A stretch of 64,000 nt of DNA from Flavobacterium sp. UBA5153 (GCA_002413745.1 DHXP01000073.1:289919-353918); one strand, 5' to 3'; counted from the first letter of the stretch, positions 34,412-46,231 are shown. The notes: generated by a model from the letters alone, not told the origin. Program-made: numbers and translations.

Positions 34412-37036
34412 TTATGCTTCATCATCTGAGTCCTCTTCATCATTTTCTTCCTCAGACTCATCGTCTTCGTCTTCCTCTTCAGAATCATCCTCTTCGTCGG
34501 CACCCTCGTCTTCAAGCGCTTCCAAGACTGGTTTTACTCTTTCGATTGCTTCGGTTTCTATGACATTTCCATCCTCATCAACAACAACTTCGGCCACATC
34601 ATCTTTCATTACCTTAGTAACTGCCGCGATAGAATCATTTCCTTTGATGTTGATTAATTTAACGCCTTGGGTGGCACGTCCCATAACTCTTAAATCTTCG
34701 ACAGCCATTCTAATCGTCAATCCAGATTTGTTGATAATCATCAAATCATCCGCATCAGTTACCGCGTTTATCGAAATCAATTTACCTGTTTTTTCAGTGA
34801 TGTTCAATGTTTTAACTCCCTTTCCACCACGATTCGTGATTCTGTATTCGTCAAGGCTGGAACGTTTTCCATAACCATTTTCGGCAACGACTAGAATTTC
34901 ACTGTTCATGTCATTGACAGTAACCATGCCAATAACTTCATCGGTATCATCTTTTAATGTAATTCCGCGAACTCCCGAAGCGGTTCTTCCCATTGGACGC
35001 GTTTTGGTTTCTTCAAAACGAACTAATTTTCCTGATTTCACGGCCAAAATAATTTGACTTTTACCGTCGGTCAATTTTGCTTCCAATAATTCATCGCCTT
35101 CCTTGATAGTAATTGCAGCAACACCATTAACTCTAGGTTTAGAATATTTCTCCAAAGAAGTTTTCTTAACTTGACCTTTTTTGGTCACCATAATAAGGTT
35201 ATGGCTTTTAATATAGTCTTGGTCTTTTAAATCTTGTGTGCAAATAAATGCTTTTACCTTGTCGTCGCTTTCTATGTTGACCAAGTTTTGAATAGCCCTG
35301 CCTTTTGCAGTTTTGCTTCCTTCAGGAATTTCATAAACACGCATCCAGAAACATTTTCCTTTTTGGGTAAAGAACATCATGTATTGGTGATTGGTAGCCA
35401 CAAACATATTTTCAAGGAAATCTTGATCTCTTGTTCCTGCACTTTTTTGTCCAACTCCTCCTCTATTTTGTGTTTTGTATTCCGATAAATTAGTACGTTT
35501 GATGTAACCTGCGTGCGAAATGGTAATTACCACATTTTCATCGGCAATTAAATCTTCGATGCTAACATCCCCACCAGAATATTCGATTAGCGAACGACGA
35601 GCATCTCCATATTTTTCACGGATTTCGATAAGTTCTTCCTTAATTAAAGCTATTCTCAAATTAATATCATCCAATAAAGCTTGTAAATGCTCTATTGTCT
35701 TCATAATTTCGTCATATTCTGCTCTTAATTTATCTTGCTCCAAACCTGTCAATTGACGCAAACGCATTTCGACAATCGCACGAGACTGAATATCCGATAA
35801 TTTGAATCTTTCGATTAATTTTTCTCTGGCTTCTTCGGTATTTTTTGAGGCTTTGATTAATGCGATTACTTCATCAATATTATCCGAAGCAATAATTAAA
35901 CCTTCCAAGATGTGCGCTCTTTCTCGTGCTTTTCGCAAATCAAACTGTGTTCTACGAACTACGACATCGTGACGGTGTTCAACAAAATAGTGAATCATAT
36001 CTTTTAGATTCAACATTTGTGGACGCCCTTTTACCAATGCAATGTTGTTGACGCTGAATGAGGATTGTAATTGCGTAAACTTGTACAGCGTGTTCAAAAC
36101 CACGTTTGGCGTGGCATCACGTTTCAAGATATAAACGATACGCATACCATTTCTATCCGATTCGTCACGAATATTGGCAATTCCTTCGATTTTTTTATCA
36201 TTAACCAAATCAGCAGTACGCTTGATCATGTCTGCTTTGTTGACTTGGTATGGAATTTCGGTAACGATGATACATTCTCTGCCGTCAACTTCTTCAAAAC
36301 CAACTTTGGCGCGCATAACAATACGCCCTCTACCCGTTTTAAATGCTTCGCGAACTCCCTCATAACCATATATGGTACCTCCAGTTGGAAAATCCGGGGC
36401 TTTAATATAAGTCATTAATTCGTCAATTTCAATTTCGTTGTTATCAATGTAGGCTAATGTCCCGTTGATAACTTCGGTAAGATTATGAGGAGGCATATTG
36501 GTAGCCATACCTACGGCAATTCCCGTTGCCCCATTTATTAATAAAGTTGGAACACGAGTTGGCATTACTTTTGGCTCATACAAAGTATCGTCAAAATTCA
36601 GCTGAAAGTCAACCGTTTCCTTTTCGATATCCGCCATAATTTCTTCCGAAATTTTGCGCATTCTTGCTTCGGTGTAACGCATTGCAGCTGGACTGTCACC
36701 ATCAACAGAACCAAAGTTACCTTGGCCGTCGACCAATAAATAGCGTAAACTCCATTCCTGGGCCATACGAACCATCGCGTCATAAACCGAGGTGTCACCA
36801 TGAGGGTGATACTTTCCTAAAACTTCTCCGACGATTCTCGCAGATTTTTTATGGGCAGATTTTGAAGTTACTCCTAGATCATACATTCCGTAAAGTACTC
36901 TTCGATGTACTGGTTTCAAGCCATCTCTAACATCAGGAAGTGCTCTTGATACAATTACCGACATCGAATAATCGATGTAAGCTGATTTCATTTCATCTTC
37001 AATGTTAATAGGAATTAACTTTTCTCCTTCAGACAT
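34412..37036 (-). CDS. gyrA: DNA gyrase subunit A
   Basis: 874-residue GyrA. The winged-helix breakage-reunion domain (1-about 520) has catalytic Tyr121 in MRYTEARM and the [14 protein letters not shown] at residues 77-86. Thr82 stands where E. coli has Ser83. The C-terminal beta-pinwheel (about 530-810) holds the GyrA-box-like stretch [15 protein letters not shown]. The last 60 residues are an unusually acidic tail (runs of E and D such as [20 protein letters not shown]). It functions with GyrB to introduce negative supercoils. Confidence 0.97.
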   Translation of the reverse strand: MSEGEKLIPINIEDEMKSAYIDYSMSVIVSRALPDVRDGLKPVHRRVLYGMYDLGVTSKSAHKKSARIVGEVLGKYHPHGDTSVYDAMVRMAQEWSLRYLLVDGQGNFGSVDGDSPAAMRYTEARMRKISEEIMADIEKETVDFQLNFDDTLYEPKVMPTRVPTLLINGATGIAVGMATNMPPHNLTEVINGTLAYIDNNEIEIDELMTYIKAPDFPTGGTIYGYEGVREAFKTGRGRIVMRAKVGFEEVDGRECIIVTEIPYQVNKADMIKRTADLVNDKKIEGIANIRDESDRNGMRIVYILKRDATPNVVLNTLYKFTQLQSSFSVNNIALVKGRPQMLNLKDMIHYFVEHRHDVVVRRTQFDLRKARERAHILEGLIIASDNIDEVIALIKASKNTEEAREKLIERFKLSDIQSRAIVEMRLRQLTGLEQDKLRAEYDEIMKTIEHLQALLDDINLRIALIKEELIEIREKYGDARRSLIEYSGGDVSIEDLIADENVVITISHAGYIKRTNLSEYKTQNRGGVGQKSAGTRDQDFLENMFVATNHQYMMFFTQKGKCFWMRVYEIPEGSKTAKGRAIQNLVNIESDDKVKAFICTQDLKDQDYIKSHNLIMVTKKGQVKKTSLEKYSKPRVNGVAAITIKEGDELLEAKLTDGKSQIILAVKSGKLVRFEETKTRPMGRTASGVRGITLKDDTDEVIGMVTVNDMNSEILVVAENGYGKRSSLDEYRITNRGGKGVKTLNITEKTGKLISINAVTDADDLMIINKSGLTIRMAVEDLRVMGRATQGVKLINIKGNDSIAAVTKVMKDDVAEVVVDEDGNVIETEAIERVKPVLEALEDEGADEEDDSEEEDEDDESEEENDEEDSDDEA

Positions 37037-37295
37037 AAGTTGTAATATTTAAAAAATTATTTTAGTTTCAAAACGTGCTAATATACACCTTTTTGATTTT
37101 TTTTAACACGTTTTTCATTTCTAATTTCAATGATTTATTAACAAATTCCACTTCTTTTTTCGTTAATAAATTAAGTGAAATTTAACATTTTTTTCATTGC
37201 TTTTTTGTCAAATAGCTGACATTCGTTTATAAAAGGAATGATTATTGTTTTTCAAACACTAATTCACTAAATTTACATTACAAATACAATATATT

Positions 37296-39839
37296 ATGGA
37301 TGATAATTTTTCGCCAAGAGTAAAAGATGTTATTACTTATAGCAAAGAGGAGGCCTTGCGATTAGGACATGACTTTATAGGTACCGAACACTTGATGTTA
37401 GGTATTTTAAGGGATGGCAACGGAAAAGCAATTGATATATTGAATAATTTGTCTGTAGATTTAGACCATTTACGTAGAAAAGTAGAGATTCTAAGCCCTG
37501 CCAGTCCTAATGTAGAAACCAACATTGAAAAGAAAAATCTACACCTTACCCGACAAGCAGAGCGTGCATTGAAAACCACTTTTCTTGAAGCAAAAGTGTT
37601 TCATAGCACTTCTATCAGCACAGCACATTTATTACTGTGTATTTTAAGAAATGAAAACGATCCAACAACCAAGCTATTGAATAAAATGAATATTGATTAT
37701 GATGTAGCCAAAGAACAATATCTAAATATGACACCAACTGAAGAAGATTTTATAGAAAACTTGCCAAGAAACGACTCATACAACGAGGATTCAGGACAAG
37801 ATGACAGTCTAAAAGAAGGAACTTTTAACAATCCAGCCAATAAATCAAATAAAAAATCCAAAACACCGGTGCTGGATAATTTTGGTAGAGATTTAACAGA
37901 AATGGCCGAAGAAGGGAAATTAGACCCTGTCGTGGGACGCGAAAAAGAAATTGAGCGTGTTTCCCAGATTTTGAGCCGACGCAAAAAGAACAATCCGCTT
38001 CTTATAGGAGAACCAGGAGTAGGAAAATCGGCTATTGCCGAAGGTCTTGCCTTGCGTATTATTCAAAAGAAAGTATCCCGAATATTATTCAATAAACGCG
38101 TGGTAACCCTTGATTTAGCTAGTCTTGTTGCGGGAACAAAATACCGTGGACAGTTTGAAGAGCGAATGAAGGCTGTGATGAATGAATTGGAAAAAAACAA
38201 TGATATCATTCTTTTCATTGATGAAATTCACACCATTGTAGGTGCTGGCGGAGCCGCCGGTTCACTTGATGCTTCAAATATGTTTAAACCCGCCTTATCA
38301 AGAGGTGAAATTCAATGTATTGGAGCGACAACCCTTGATGAATACCGTCAATATATTGAAAAAGACGGAGCACTCGAAAGACGTTTTCAAAAAGTAATCA
38401 TAGAACCAACTTCGGTTGAAGAAACCATTACAATCTTGAATAACATAAAAGACAAATATGAAGACCATCATAATGTAACCTATACTCCAGAGGCTATTGA
38501 AGCCTGTGTTAAGTTGACAAACAGATATATGTCAGAGCGTTTCTTGCCGGACAAAGCCATCGATGCTTTAGATGAAGCGGGTTCTAGAGTTCATATAATA
38601 AATATTGATGTTCCTAAACAAATTTTGGATTTGGAGCGAGAGCTGGAAGAAGTGCGTGAATTAAAAAATTCAGTCGTAAAAAAACAAAAATATGAAGAAG
38701 CGGCCAAACTTCGCGATGACGAAAAACGTATCGAAAAAGATTTAGCCATAGCCCAAGAACAATGGGAAGAAGATGCGAAAAATAATCGAATTGAAGTTAC
38801 GGAAGACAATGTTGCCGACGTAGTTTCAATGATGACTGGAATTCCCGTAAATCGTATTGCCCAGACTGAAAGCAATAAACTAGCTAAATTACCTGAACTT
38901 ATTGAAAACAAGGTTATTGGACAGCACGAAGCTGTAATGAAAATTTCTCGTGCCATTCAAAGAAATCGTGCTGGATTAAAAGATCCAAATCGACCAATTG
39001 GTTCCTTTATTTTCTTAGGACAAACCGGCGTTGGAAAAACCCAATTGGCAAAAGTTCTGGCAAAAGAATTATTCGATTCAGAAGATGCCTTGATTAGAAT
39101 TGATATGAGCGAATATATGGAAAAATTTTCCATTTCACGATTAGTTGGAGCACCTCCAGGTTATGTGGGTTATGAAGAAGGCGGACAATTAACCGAAAAA
39201 GTGCGCCGTAAGCCCTATTGCGTGGTGCTTTTGGATGAAATTGAAAAAGCACATCCGGATGTTTTCAACATGCTCCTTCAAGTGTTGGACGATGGTTTCT
39301 TGACTGACAGTTTAGGAAGAAAAATTGATTTCAAGAACACCATCATTATTATGACATCGAATGTTGGCGCACGCCAATTGAAAGATTTTGGACAAGGCGT
39401 TGGTTTTGGCACTGCTGCCAAAGTAGCACAAGCCGACGAAAATTCGAAAAGTATTATAGAAAACGCCTTGAAGAAAACTTTCGCACCGGAATTCTTGAAT
39501 AGAATTGATGATGTAATCGTGTTTAACACATTGGAAAAACACGATATTGATTTAATTATCGAAATAGAATTAAAAAAATTATATGATCGCGTAAAAGAAT
39601 TGGGCTACCAATTAGTTCTTTCCGATAAAGCAAAAGCATTCATTGCAGAGAAGGGTTTTGACAGACAATTTGGCGCAAGACCACTAAAAAGAGCCATTCA
39701 AAAATATGTTGAAGATGCGCTTGCCGAAGAAATTATTACTTCTAAAATTGCTTCGGGTGACGAAATATTTATGGATTTGGACGATACTTCGCAAGAACTT
39801 GTCGTGAATGTGCACAAAGCTGAAAAACCTACTAATTAG
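37296..39839 (+). CDS. clpC: ClpC-type AAA+ unfoldase
   Basis: 847-residue Hsp100 protein that unfolds substrates for ClpP. The N-domain repeats are at 1-145. AAA-1 has Walker [10 protein letters not shown] at 238-246 and Walker B ILFIDEIH. The UVR-containing middle domain is around 455-500 ([19 protein letters not shown]). AAA-2 has GQTGVGKTQ near residue 573 and [10 protein letters not shown]. The middle domain is ClpC-sized rather than the long ClpB coiled coil. Position: divergent from gyrA, with a perfect palindromic terminator overlapping the stop. Confidence 0.95.
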   Translation: MDDNFSPRVKDVITYSKEEALRLGHDFIGTEHLMLGILRDGNGKAIDILNNLSVDLDHLRRKVEILSPASPNVETNIEKKNLHLTRQAERALKTTFLEAKVFHSTSISTAHLLLCILRNENDPTTKLLNKMNIDYDVAKEQYLNMTPTEEDFIENLPRNDSYNEDSGQDDSLKEGTFNNPANKSNKKSKTPVLDNFGRDLTEMAEEGKLDPVVGREKEIERVSQILSRRKKNNPLLIGEPGVGKSAIAEGLALRIIQKKVSRILFNKRVVTLDLASLVAGTKYRGQFEERMKAVMNELEKNNDIILFIDEIHTIVGAGGAAGSLDASNMFKPALSRGEIQCIGATTLDEYRQYIEKDGALERRFQKVIIEPTSVEETITILNNIKDKYEDHHNVTYTPEAIEACVKLTNRYMSERFLPDKAIDALDEAGSRVHIINIDVPKQILDLERELEEVRELKNSVVKKQKYEEAAKLRDDEKRIEKDLAIAQEQWEEDAKNNRIEVTEDNVADVVSMMTGIPVNRIAQTESNKLAKLPELIENKVIGQHEAVMKISRAIQRNRAGLKDPNRPIGSFIFLGQTGVGKTQLAKVLAKELFDSEDALIRIDMSEYMEKFSISRLVGAPPGYVGYEEGGQLTEKVRRKPYCVVLLDEIEKAHPDVFNMLLQVLDDGFLTDSLGRKIDFKNTIIIMTSNVGARQLKDFGQGVGFGTAAKVAQADENSKSIIENALKKTFAPEFLNRIDDVIVFNTLEKHDIDLIIEIELKKLYDRVKELGYQLVLSDKAKAFIAEKGFDRQFGARPLKRAIQKYVEDALAEEIITSKIASGDEIFMDLDDTSQELVVNVHKAEKPTN

Positions 39840-39852
39840 TAGGTTTTTTTTG
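39823..39852 (+). terminator. Palindromic terminator at the clpC stop
   Basis: A perfect palindrome, AAAACCTACTAA then TTAGTAGGTTTT, followed by a T-run. The clpC stop codon (39837-39839) lies inside the hairpin. Confidence 0.85.
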
Positions 39853-39948
39853 TTTCACTTTAACCGAATATTTAACCGTAATTTAATATCCATAATTCTT
39901 TATTTCAATATATATTTACACCCTATTTAATACTTTATAAATTCATTT

Positions 39949-41319
39949 ATGCCACTTAACAAAATCATATTGGGTAGCGAGGAATGGTGTTCTTTCCCAG
40001 AATTAGGAATTCCTACCATCAAAGCGCGTGTCGATTCTGGTGCAAAAACATCAGCTTTACATGCCATTAACATTGCTCCATTTATTAAGGATGGCCAAAA
40101 TTGGGTTAAATTTGACATCAATCCCATCCAAAACAATGTCAAAACAATAATCCATTGTGAAACTCCTTTAGTAGATAAAAGAGTAGTGAAAAGCTCCAGC
40201 GGTTTTAGAGAACAGCGCTACGTAATACAAACTTCATTGGATATTGGAAATTCAAAATGGCTCATTGAAATGACTTTGACCAATCGAGATTCAATGGGTT
40301 TTCGAATGTTATTGGGTCGTGAAGCCATGAGCGGAAGAGTTCTGGTCGACCCTGAGCAAAAATATCTTTTGGGACAACCCTCAACAGATAATTTAAAAGA
40401 ACTTTATAAAAATTCCGAAAAGGCAAGTTCTGGTTTACGCATTGGACTCTTGGCAAGTAACCCGGAATTGTACAGCAACAAGCGAATTATGGAAGCTGGC
40501 GAAATGCGTGGTCATGAAATGCATTTTTTGAACATCAAGGAATGTTATATGAAACTGGATGCCAAAACCCCCGAAATTCATTATCGTGGCGGTATAATAT
40601 TGAACCAATTTGATGCCATCATTCCGAGAATTCGGCCTAGTATTACTTTTTATGGTTGTGCCTTGACCCGACAATTCGAAGCTTTGAATGTGTATTGTTT
40701 AAATTCTTCAACAGCAATTACGCAATCGCGTGATAAATTATTCTCCTTACAATTGCTTTTGCAAAGCGGAATTGATATTCCAACAACCGGTTTTGCCAAT
40801 TCGCCTTTGGATACCAATGATTTAATAAAAATGGTTGGCGGTTCTCCGTTAATCGTAAAATTACTCGAAGGAACCCAAGGAAAAGGAGTCGTTTTGGCAG
40901 AAACTAAAAAAGCTGCCGAGAGTGTTATCAATGCTTTCAAAAGTTTGAATGCCAATATTTTGGTACAAGAATTTATAAAAGAAGCCAACGGAAAAGATTT
41001 GCGTTTGTTTGTGGTCGATGGGAAAGTAGTTGCTGCCATCCAGCGTGAAGCAATGCCGGGTGAATTCCGAGCCAATATTCATCTTGGCGGAACGGCTTCG
41101 ATTATAAAACCAACCTCCGAAGAGAAAAAAATTGCTATTCGTGCCGCCAAAGCAATGGATTTAAAAGTGGCTGGCGTCGATATTATCCGTTCTTCAAAAG
41201 GTCCATTATTGCTTGAAGTGAACTCATCGCCAGGGCTTGAAGGCATTGAGGGCGCCACAAACAAAGACATTGCCGGTGAAATGATTATCGCTATCGAAAA
41301 GAATTTTAAATTAAAATAA
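39949..41319 (+). CDS. RimB-like/Zn-protease domain fused to RimK-like ATP-grasp ligase
   Basis: 456-residue two-domain protein. Residues 1-145 match the retropepsin-like 'ATP-dependent zinc protease' (RimB) family: [20 protein letters not shown], then [12 protein letters not shown] with the DSGA aspartate near 27, and the [16 protein letters not shown] end. Residues 160-456 match RimK, the glutamate ligase that modifies ribosomal protein S6 in E. coli: ATP-grasp motifs [36 protein letters not shown] and [20 protein letters not shown]. In E. coli rimB and rimK are separate genes. The target here is not known. Confidence 0.9.
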   Translation: MPLNKIILGSEEWCSFPELGIPTIKARVDSGAKTSALHAINIAPFIKDGQNWVKFDINPIQNNVKTIIHCETPLVDKRVVKSSSGFREQRYVIQTSLDIGNSKWLIEMTLTNRDSMGFRMLLGREAMSGRVLVDPEQKYLLGQPSTDNLKELYKNSEKASSGLRIGLLASNPELYSNKRIMEAGEMRGHEMHFLNIKECYMKLDAKTPEIHYRGGIILNQFDAIIPRIRPSITFYGCALTRQFEALNVYCLNSSTAITQSRDKLFSLQLLLQSGIDIPTTGFANSPLDTNDLIKMVGGSPLIVKLLEGTQGKGVVLAETKKAAESVINAFKSLNANILVQEFIKEANGKDLRLFVVDGKVVAAIQREAMPGEFRANIHLGGTASIIKPTSEEKKIAIRAAKAMDLKVAGVDIIRSSKGPLLLEVNSSPGLEGIEGATNKDIAGEMIIAIEKNFKLK

Positions 41320-41367
41320 TAATCTTATTTGGTATTTCTGGCAACTAGAAACTTTAAACAATAAAGT

Positions 41368-41877
41368 ATGAATCCTTATTTTGATATTATTATTCGAAGC
41401 GCATCAGTATATCTTTTTATGCTTATTGCTTTGCGAATTTTTGGTAAGAAAGAATTATCCCAACTCAATACTTCCGACGTAATTTTAATATTATTGATAA
41501 GCAATTCGGTTCAAAATGCAATGGTGGGAAACAACACAAGTCTTTTAGGAGGTTTGGCAGCTGCTGTTGTACTTTTTATCATCAATTTTGCCTTAAAAAA
41601 ATTGATGTTTAAGTCCAAAAGATTCAATGATTTTATGCAAGAAAAGCCAGAAATTTTAATTTACGACGGGAATTTGGATTTTAAAAAATTAAGTGAATTA
41701 AACATCACTTCCGATGAATTAAAAGAAGCGATGCGGGAACATGGTATTGAACATTTTACAAGTGTAAAACTTGCAATATTAGAGATTGATGGCAATATCA
41801 GCATTATTTCTGGTGAAAACAATCTTCGTCAAACCCATTATAAAAGAATAAAAAGAACAAAGAAATTGATAAGTTGA
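41368..41877 (+). CDS. DUF421/YetF-family membrane protein
   Basis: 169-residue protein with three hydrophobic helices (about 8-30, 35-55, 60-80) and a C-terminal cytoplasmic domain. Signatures are RIFGKKELSQLNTSDVILIL, and the C-terminal KPEILIYDGNLDFKKLSELN with ITSDELKEAMREHGIEHF. YetF-family proteins are poorly understood, with envelope/spore links in Bacillus. It follows the RimB-RimK fusion by 48 bp and is probably cotranscribed. Confidence 0.87.
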   Translation: MNPYFDIIIRSASVYLFMLIALRIFGKKELSQLNTSDVILILLISNSVQNAMVGNNTSLLGGLAAAVVLFIINFALKKLMFKSKRFNDFMQEKPEILIYDGNLDFKKLSELNITSDELKEAMREHGIEHFTSVKLAILEIDGNISIISGENNLRQTHYKRIKRTKKLIS

Positions 41878-41908
41878 AATGGCTGATACTTTTTTTTTGT
41901 GATAAATT

Positions 41909-43216
41909 CTATAAAAATATAGTAAGAATATAGTAAACCGATGCTGCTAAAATAGCAGTAATTGGAATGGTCAAAACCCAAGCCCAAATCAGACTCACAG
42001 TCACACCCCAACGAACCGCCGAAACCCGTTTAGTTAATCCAACTCCAATGATGGAACCTGTAATGGTATGGGTCGTACTTACCGGTATTTTTAAATGTTC
42101 AGTAAAATATAAGGTCAAGGCTCCGGCAGTTTCGGCAGCAACACCTTCAAAAGGCGTCACTTTCGTGATTTTAGTTCCCATTGTTTTTACAATTTTCCAA
42201 CCACCACTCAAAGTTCCGGCCGCAATTACAGTGTAACAGGCCAATGGTATCCATTGTGGTATTTGACCTGCGATTTCATCACCATTTACCCCTTTTGAAG
42301 GCAAGACAACATGTAGCCATGACGGTAAACTTTCCATGGCAACACCACTGGTATGAATATAAACAACAACCGCTGCGGCAATAATTCCCATTACTTTTTG
42401 AGAATCATTTCCACCATGTCCCAAGCTAAATGAAGCAGAAGAAATTAATTGCATTTTTCTAAGCCAAGCACTAGATTGAACTTGGTTTAAACTACTGAAA
42501 ATCAAACAGAAAAAACTTATTGATAAAAGAATAAATGCCACTAAAAACCATTTAATATTATGTGGGTCACAAATAACACTCCAAAAAACAGAGTCAAAAC
42601 GAGGTTCTTTAACATCATAAATTAGCTTACTTGAAACAAACCATATCGTCATTGCCATTATGGCAATTGTAAACAATTTTGGAACAATTCCTTTTTTGGA
42701 AGAGTGCAAAAGCCAAATGGATATAAGATAGGATACCACTAATCCTATCAATGGCGCCAAAACAATAAATGAAATAATTATTAAAACACCAGAGGGCATT
42801 CCGCCATCTTTTCCTGCTGTGTACCAGTTTACAATATCGAAGCCCATGTGATTTAAGCTGGCATGAGCAATTGCTGCTCCCGCAAAACCACCAATTAATG
42901 CGTGAGACGAACTTGAAGGAATTCCTTGCCACCAAGTAATTAAATTCCACATAATGGAGGCAATAACGCCTGCAAGAATTACAACCAAATTAATATGACT
43001 GGAATCAGCCGTTTTTGCAACACTATCAGCTACTCCAAAACCAAAAACCCAATAGGCCAAGAAATTGAAAAAAGCAGCCCAAAGTACCGCTTGAAAAGGA
43101 GAAAGCACCTTTGTGGCAACAACGGTAGCGATGGCATTCGCAGCATCATGAAACCCATTGATGTAATCAAAAATCAAAGACAAAACTATAATAACTATAA
43201 GTAGGGTAAATTCCAT
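41909..43216 (-). CDS. PiT-family inorganic phosphate transporter
   Basis: 435 residues from the ATG at 43214-43216 (MEFTLLIVIIVLSLIFDYIN), which is preferred over an upstream in-frame Met at 43297 because that one would place charged, non-hydrophobic sequence before the first helix. The PiT signatures GFHDAANAIATVVATKVLSP (near residue 21) and GGNDSQKVMGIIAA (about 265) are present, with about ten helices and a STTHTITGSIIGVG repeat near the C-terminus. It takes up phosphate with H+ or Na+. Its accessory PhoU-like gene is 29 bp upstream. Confidence 0.93.
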   Translation of the reverse strand: MEFTLLIVIIVLSLIFDYINGFHDAANAIATVVATKVLSPFQAVLWAAFFNFLAYWVFGFGVADSVAKTADSSHINLVVILAGVIASIMWNLITWWQGIPSSSSHALIGGFAGAAIAHASLNHMGFDIVNWYTAGKDGGMPSGVLIIISFIVLAPLIGLVVSYLISIWLLHSSKKGIVPKLFTIAIMAMTIWFVSSKLIYDVKEPRFDSVFWSVICDPHNIKWFLVAFILLSISFFCLIFSSLNQVQSSAWLRKMQLISSASFSLGHGGNDSQKVMGIIAAAVVVYIHTSGVAMESLPSWLHVVLPSKGVNGDEIAGQIPQWIPLACYTVIAAGTLSGGWKIVKTMGTKITKVTPFEGVAAETAGALTLYFTEHLKIPVSTTHTITGSIIGVGLTKRVSAVRWGVTVSLIWAWVLTIPITAILAASVYYILTIFL

Positions 43217-43245
43217 AAAAATAATTTCAGAGGAAACAGATTGAT

Positions 43246-43890
43246 TTAAGAATGTTTTACAGAAATAGATTCTAAAACACTGGCAACGCTTTTGCATTTA
43301 TCCGTCGCTGTTTCTAAAACTGATAATACTTCTTTGTATTTGATAATATTTTTTGCATCTGTTTCGTTTTCAAAAAGATCTGAAACCGCCTTATCATAAA
43401 CACTATCTGATTTGCTTTCCAACTTATTTATTCTTAAACAAGCATCAGTAATATTTTTCATCTTTTTGAAATTTTTCAATTCTTTCACGGCAAAATCAAT
43501 ATTCTGACAAGCTTCAAGATTAATCTCGGTCAATTTTCTAATCGATTTGGTGATCTTGTCTACTTGATATAACCTCATTCTACTGGATGCGCCATGAAGA
43601 TTATCGGCCACATTATCTATTGAAGTAATCAATGAATGAATATCTTCCCTGTCGAATGGAGTAATAAAATTTCTGCTCAATTCAAGATTAGTTTGACGTG
43701 TTATGTCTTCCCCTTTTTGCTCCAATTCATCTATTTTAGTAAAAAGGTCGTCTCTAACTTTCAAAGGAAGATTTACTGCTTCATGCAAAATTGAAGCTAA
43801 TTGAACTAAATTAGCTGATGCTTCCTCAAAAAGAGGAAAGAATTTTTTGTCCTTTGGGACCAAAAATTGAAAGATACTGTTTATAGACAT
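43246..43890 (-). CDS. DUF47/PhoU-like phosphate transport regulator
   Basis: 214 residues starting MSINSIFQFLVPKDKKFFPL at 43888-43890. A longer frame to 43911 exists, but a TAAATTTG box (43909-43916, minus) overlaps that start. Long amphipathic helices with conserved FFPLFEEASANLVQLASIL, LEQKGEDITRQTNLELSRNF and FDREDIHSLITSIDNVADNL place it in the PhoU-like DUF47 (TIGR00153) family, which commonly pairs with PiT transporters. It probably controls the transporter that follows. Confidence 0.9.
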   Translation of the reverse strand: MSINSIFQFLVPKDKKFFPLFEEASANLVQLASILHEAVNLPLKVRDDLFTKIDELEQKGEDITRQTNLELSRNFITPFDREDIHSLITSIDNVADNLHGASSRMRLYQVDKITKSIRKLTEINLEACQNIDFAVKELKNFKKMKNITDACLRINKLESKSDSVYDKAVSDLFENETDAKNIIKYKEVLSVLETATDKCKSVASVLESISVKHS

Positions 43891-43908
43891 TTTGTTAATT
43901 TTAGAAAA

Positions 43909-43916
43909 CAAATTTA
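43909..43916 (-). promoter_or_regulatory. -7 box of the phosphate transport operon
   Basis: TAAATTTG on the minus strand, 18 bp upstream of the DUF47 ATG at 43890. It fixes the shorter start. Confidence 0.5.
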
Positions 43917-43937
43917 CTTTATTATTTTATGCAAATG

Positions 43938-45452
43938 TTAATTTATTCCCAACAAATCTTCTTCGATTTCAAAACTATTTAAAAAAGATACGGTTTTCTC
44001 AATATCATAATGCAAAATTCGATCTTCTTTTACCAACGGAACTTCCTCTCGGTACGCTTTTAAAAACATTTCGATAAAATCACTCGATTCCAATGGTCTT
44101 CTGTATTCAATTGCCTGCGAAGCATTCATTAATTCTATGGCCAAAATTCGTTCCAAATTATCCATGACCCGTAAGGCTTTCGTGGCCGCATTGGCTCCCA
44201 TACTCACGTGGTCTTCTTGTCCATTGCTCGATATAATACTGTCCACACTCGCTGGCGTTGCCAATTGTTTGTTTTGACTGGCAATACTTGCCGCTGTGTA
44301 TTGCGGAATCATCAGACCTGAATTCAATCCAGGATTATCGACCAAAAATGCAGGAAGATTTCGCAAACCCGAAATCAATTGAAAAGTTCTTCGTTCAGAA
44401 ATACTTCCCAATTCAGCCAATGCAATTGCCATAAAATCCAATGCCAAAGCTAATGGTTGTCCGTGAAAATTGCCTCCGGAAATGATTTGGTCACTTTCGG
44501 TAAATATATTTGGATTGTCCGTCACCGAATTGATTTCGGTCTTGAAAACTTTTCGTACATAATCAATCGCATCTTTCGAAGCACCGTGAACCTGAGGAAT
44601 ACATCGAAAAGAATACGGATCCTGAACGTGAGTTTTTTCTTGACTGATAATTTCGCTTCCTTCGAGAAAACCTTTTACGCGATTTGCAGTTACAATTTGA
44701 CCTTTATGCGGACGGATAAAATGAATCAACTCGTGAAAAGGTTCTATTCTTCCGTCGAATGCTTCCAAGGAAATTGTTCCAATTAAATCAGCCAAATAGG
44801 AAAACTTATTGGCTTTCATCAAAATATGCGTTCCATAAGCACTCATAAATTGTGTTCCGTTCAACAAAGCCAAGCCTTCCTTGGATTTTAATACAATGGG
44901 TTCCCAATTAAAATGTTTTAAAACTTCGCTGGAATGCACTTTTTTGCCTTCAAAATAGACTTCGCCTTCACCCAACAATGGCAATGATAAATGGGCTAAT
45001 GGAGCCAAATCGCCAGAAGCGCCAAGCGAACCTTGGGTATAAACTATTGGAAGTACATCATTGTTGTAAAATTCAACCAATCGTTCCACCGTTTGCAGTT
45101 GAATTCCTGAATGTCCATAACTCAAGGATTGTATTTTGAGCAACAACATCAATTTGACAATCACTTTGGGCACTTCTTCACCCGTTCCGCAGGAATGCGA
45201 TTTTACCAGATTTTCCTGAAGTTTCGATAAGTTTTCGTTAGAGATTTTAACGTTGCAAAGGGATCCAAAACCTGTATTGATGCCATAAATGGGTTTCGAA
45301 TGTGAAGCCATTTTTTTGTCGAGATAATCCCTGCATTTTTGGATATTTACCTTGGCTTCATCGGATAATGCCAATGATTTATGATGCGAAATAATTTCTT
45401 GCAATGCTTCTAAAGAAAGTACTTCGGTACTTACATAATGTGTATTATCCAT
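43938..45452 (-). CDS. hutH: Histidine ammonia-lyase
   Basis: 504-residue member of the HAL/PAL family, converting L-histidine to urocanate and ammonia. The self-cyclising MIO triad Ala145-Ser146-Gly147 is in GSLGASGDLAPLAHL. Other signatures are YGINTGFGSL (56-65) with the active-site Tyr, and QDPYSFRCIPQVHGA and NPNIF downstream. Length is standard (about 500). No other hut gene is adjacent. A tyrosine or other aromatic lyase role is possible, but the HAL-type context and sequence favour histidine. Confidence 0.9.
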   Translation of the reverse strand: MDNTHYVSTEVLSLEALQEIISHHKSLALSDEAKVNIQKCRDYLDKKMASHSKPIYGINTGFGSLCNVKISNENLSKLQENLVKSHSCGTGEEVPKVIVKLMLLLKIQSLSYGHSGIQLQTVERLVEFYNNDVLPIVYTQGSLGASGDLAPLAHLSLPLLGEGEVYFEGKKVHSSEVLKHFNWEPIVLKSKEGLALLNGTQFMSAYGTHILMKANKFSYLADLIGTISLEAFDGRIEPFHELIHFIRPHKGQIVTANRVKGFLEGSEIISQEKTHVQDPYSFRCIPQVHGASKDAIDYVRKVFKTEINSVTDNPNIFTESDQIISGGNFHGQPLALALDFMAIALAELGSISERRTFQLISGLRNLPAFLVDNPGLNSGLMIPQYTAASIASQNKQLATPASVDSIISSNGQEDHVSMGANAATKALRVMDNLERILAIELMNASQAIEYRRPLESSDFIEMFLKAYREEVPLVKEDRILHYDIEKTVSFLNSFEIEEDLLGIN

Positions 45453-45826
45453 TTAGTGTTGGCTTTTGAGAGGTCAAAATTCAATAAATCAATATTAAAA
45501 AGCAACATTTTGACAGTAAAATATTTATATTCTTTTTTTTGTCTCCTATTTTTTAAAATATTCGTAAAAGCAAGACGGAAAATTTAGGTTTGTCCATAAA
45601 AACTATGATTTAGCAATTGATAGGTTTCAAGAAATGCAGATTCATTAATCTTTTGATAAAGCTAAATTATTTAAAATAGTACTCGATATTTTAAATATTA
45701 AAATTCTAAATTTACAACATAATTTTAATCAACTTTCATTAACAAGTAGGTAAAACTTGATAATAAAAGAGGATGAAGGTTTTTTAAAATTTGTTTGCTT
45801 AACACTGTCAAAATTAAATTTACAAT
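45453..45826. other. AT-rich intergenic region
   Basis: Contains no recognised gene. 45545-45572 is one copy of a 26-bp near-direct repeat (CTATTTTTTAAAATATTCGT with AAAAGCA) whose second copy is at 46587-46612, beyond the following gene. Confidence 0.5.
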
Positions 45827-46231
45827 ATGGAGTTTTTTAAAATTATTAACGTACAAACTACAGAAAATCAATTACACGAATTACTCTCATTTGAAAATTT
45901 TAATTCATTAAATGAAAGTTTATTTATTCTTGATTATGACAATAATTCCGTTAATATCGGGGGTGTTTGGGGAGAATTCACCTTAAGTCGCGATCAAATA
46001 AGAGGAGGTGTTCGATTTGCTTTAGTAGAATGTCCCAATGCATTAACTTGGACTATAACAACTGGCTATCTTCCTGCCAAAGAGCAAATCGTATTGCATT
46101 TAACCATCAACCGAATGGAAATCGATCAAAATTTTATCGATGAATTAAATGAGTTTATAGACGATTGGGAACAGGGTCTCCTTCAATTTTTTAAAAATAA
46201 ACCTGTTGAATTACTTAAAACAAATTCATAA
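45827..46231 (+). CDS. Conserved hypothetical protein
   Basis: 134-residue acidic, soluble protein without signal peptide. It mixes beta-type sequence (VNIGGVWGEFTLSRDQIRGG near 43-62, ALTWTITTGYLPAKEQIVLH near 74-93) with a C-terminal helix ending FIDDWEQGLLQFFKNKPVEL. The reading frame has normal codon usage and a plausible leader. I do not recognise a family. It stands alone between hutH and the thr operon and is bracketed by a 26-bp near-direct repeat. Confidence 0.7.
   Translation: MEFFKIINVQTTENQLHELLSFENFNSLNESLFILDYDNNSVNIGGVWGEFTLSRDQIRGGVRFALVECPNALTWTITTGYLPAKEQIVLHLTINRMEIDQNFIDELNEFIDDWEQGLLQFFKNKPVELLKTNS

Noticed and set aside
34389-34874. A serine-rich plus-strand frame
   Set aside because: It is the antisense reading of the acidic C-terminal tail of gyrA (GAD/GAA codons give Ser-rich antisense).
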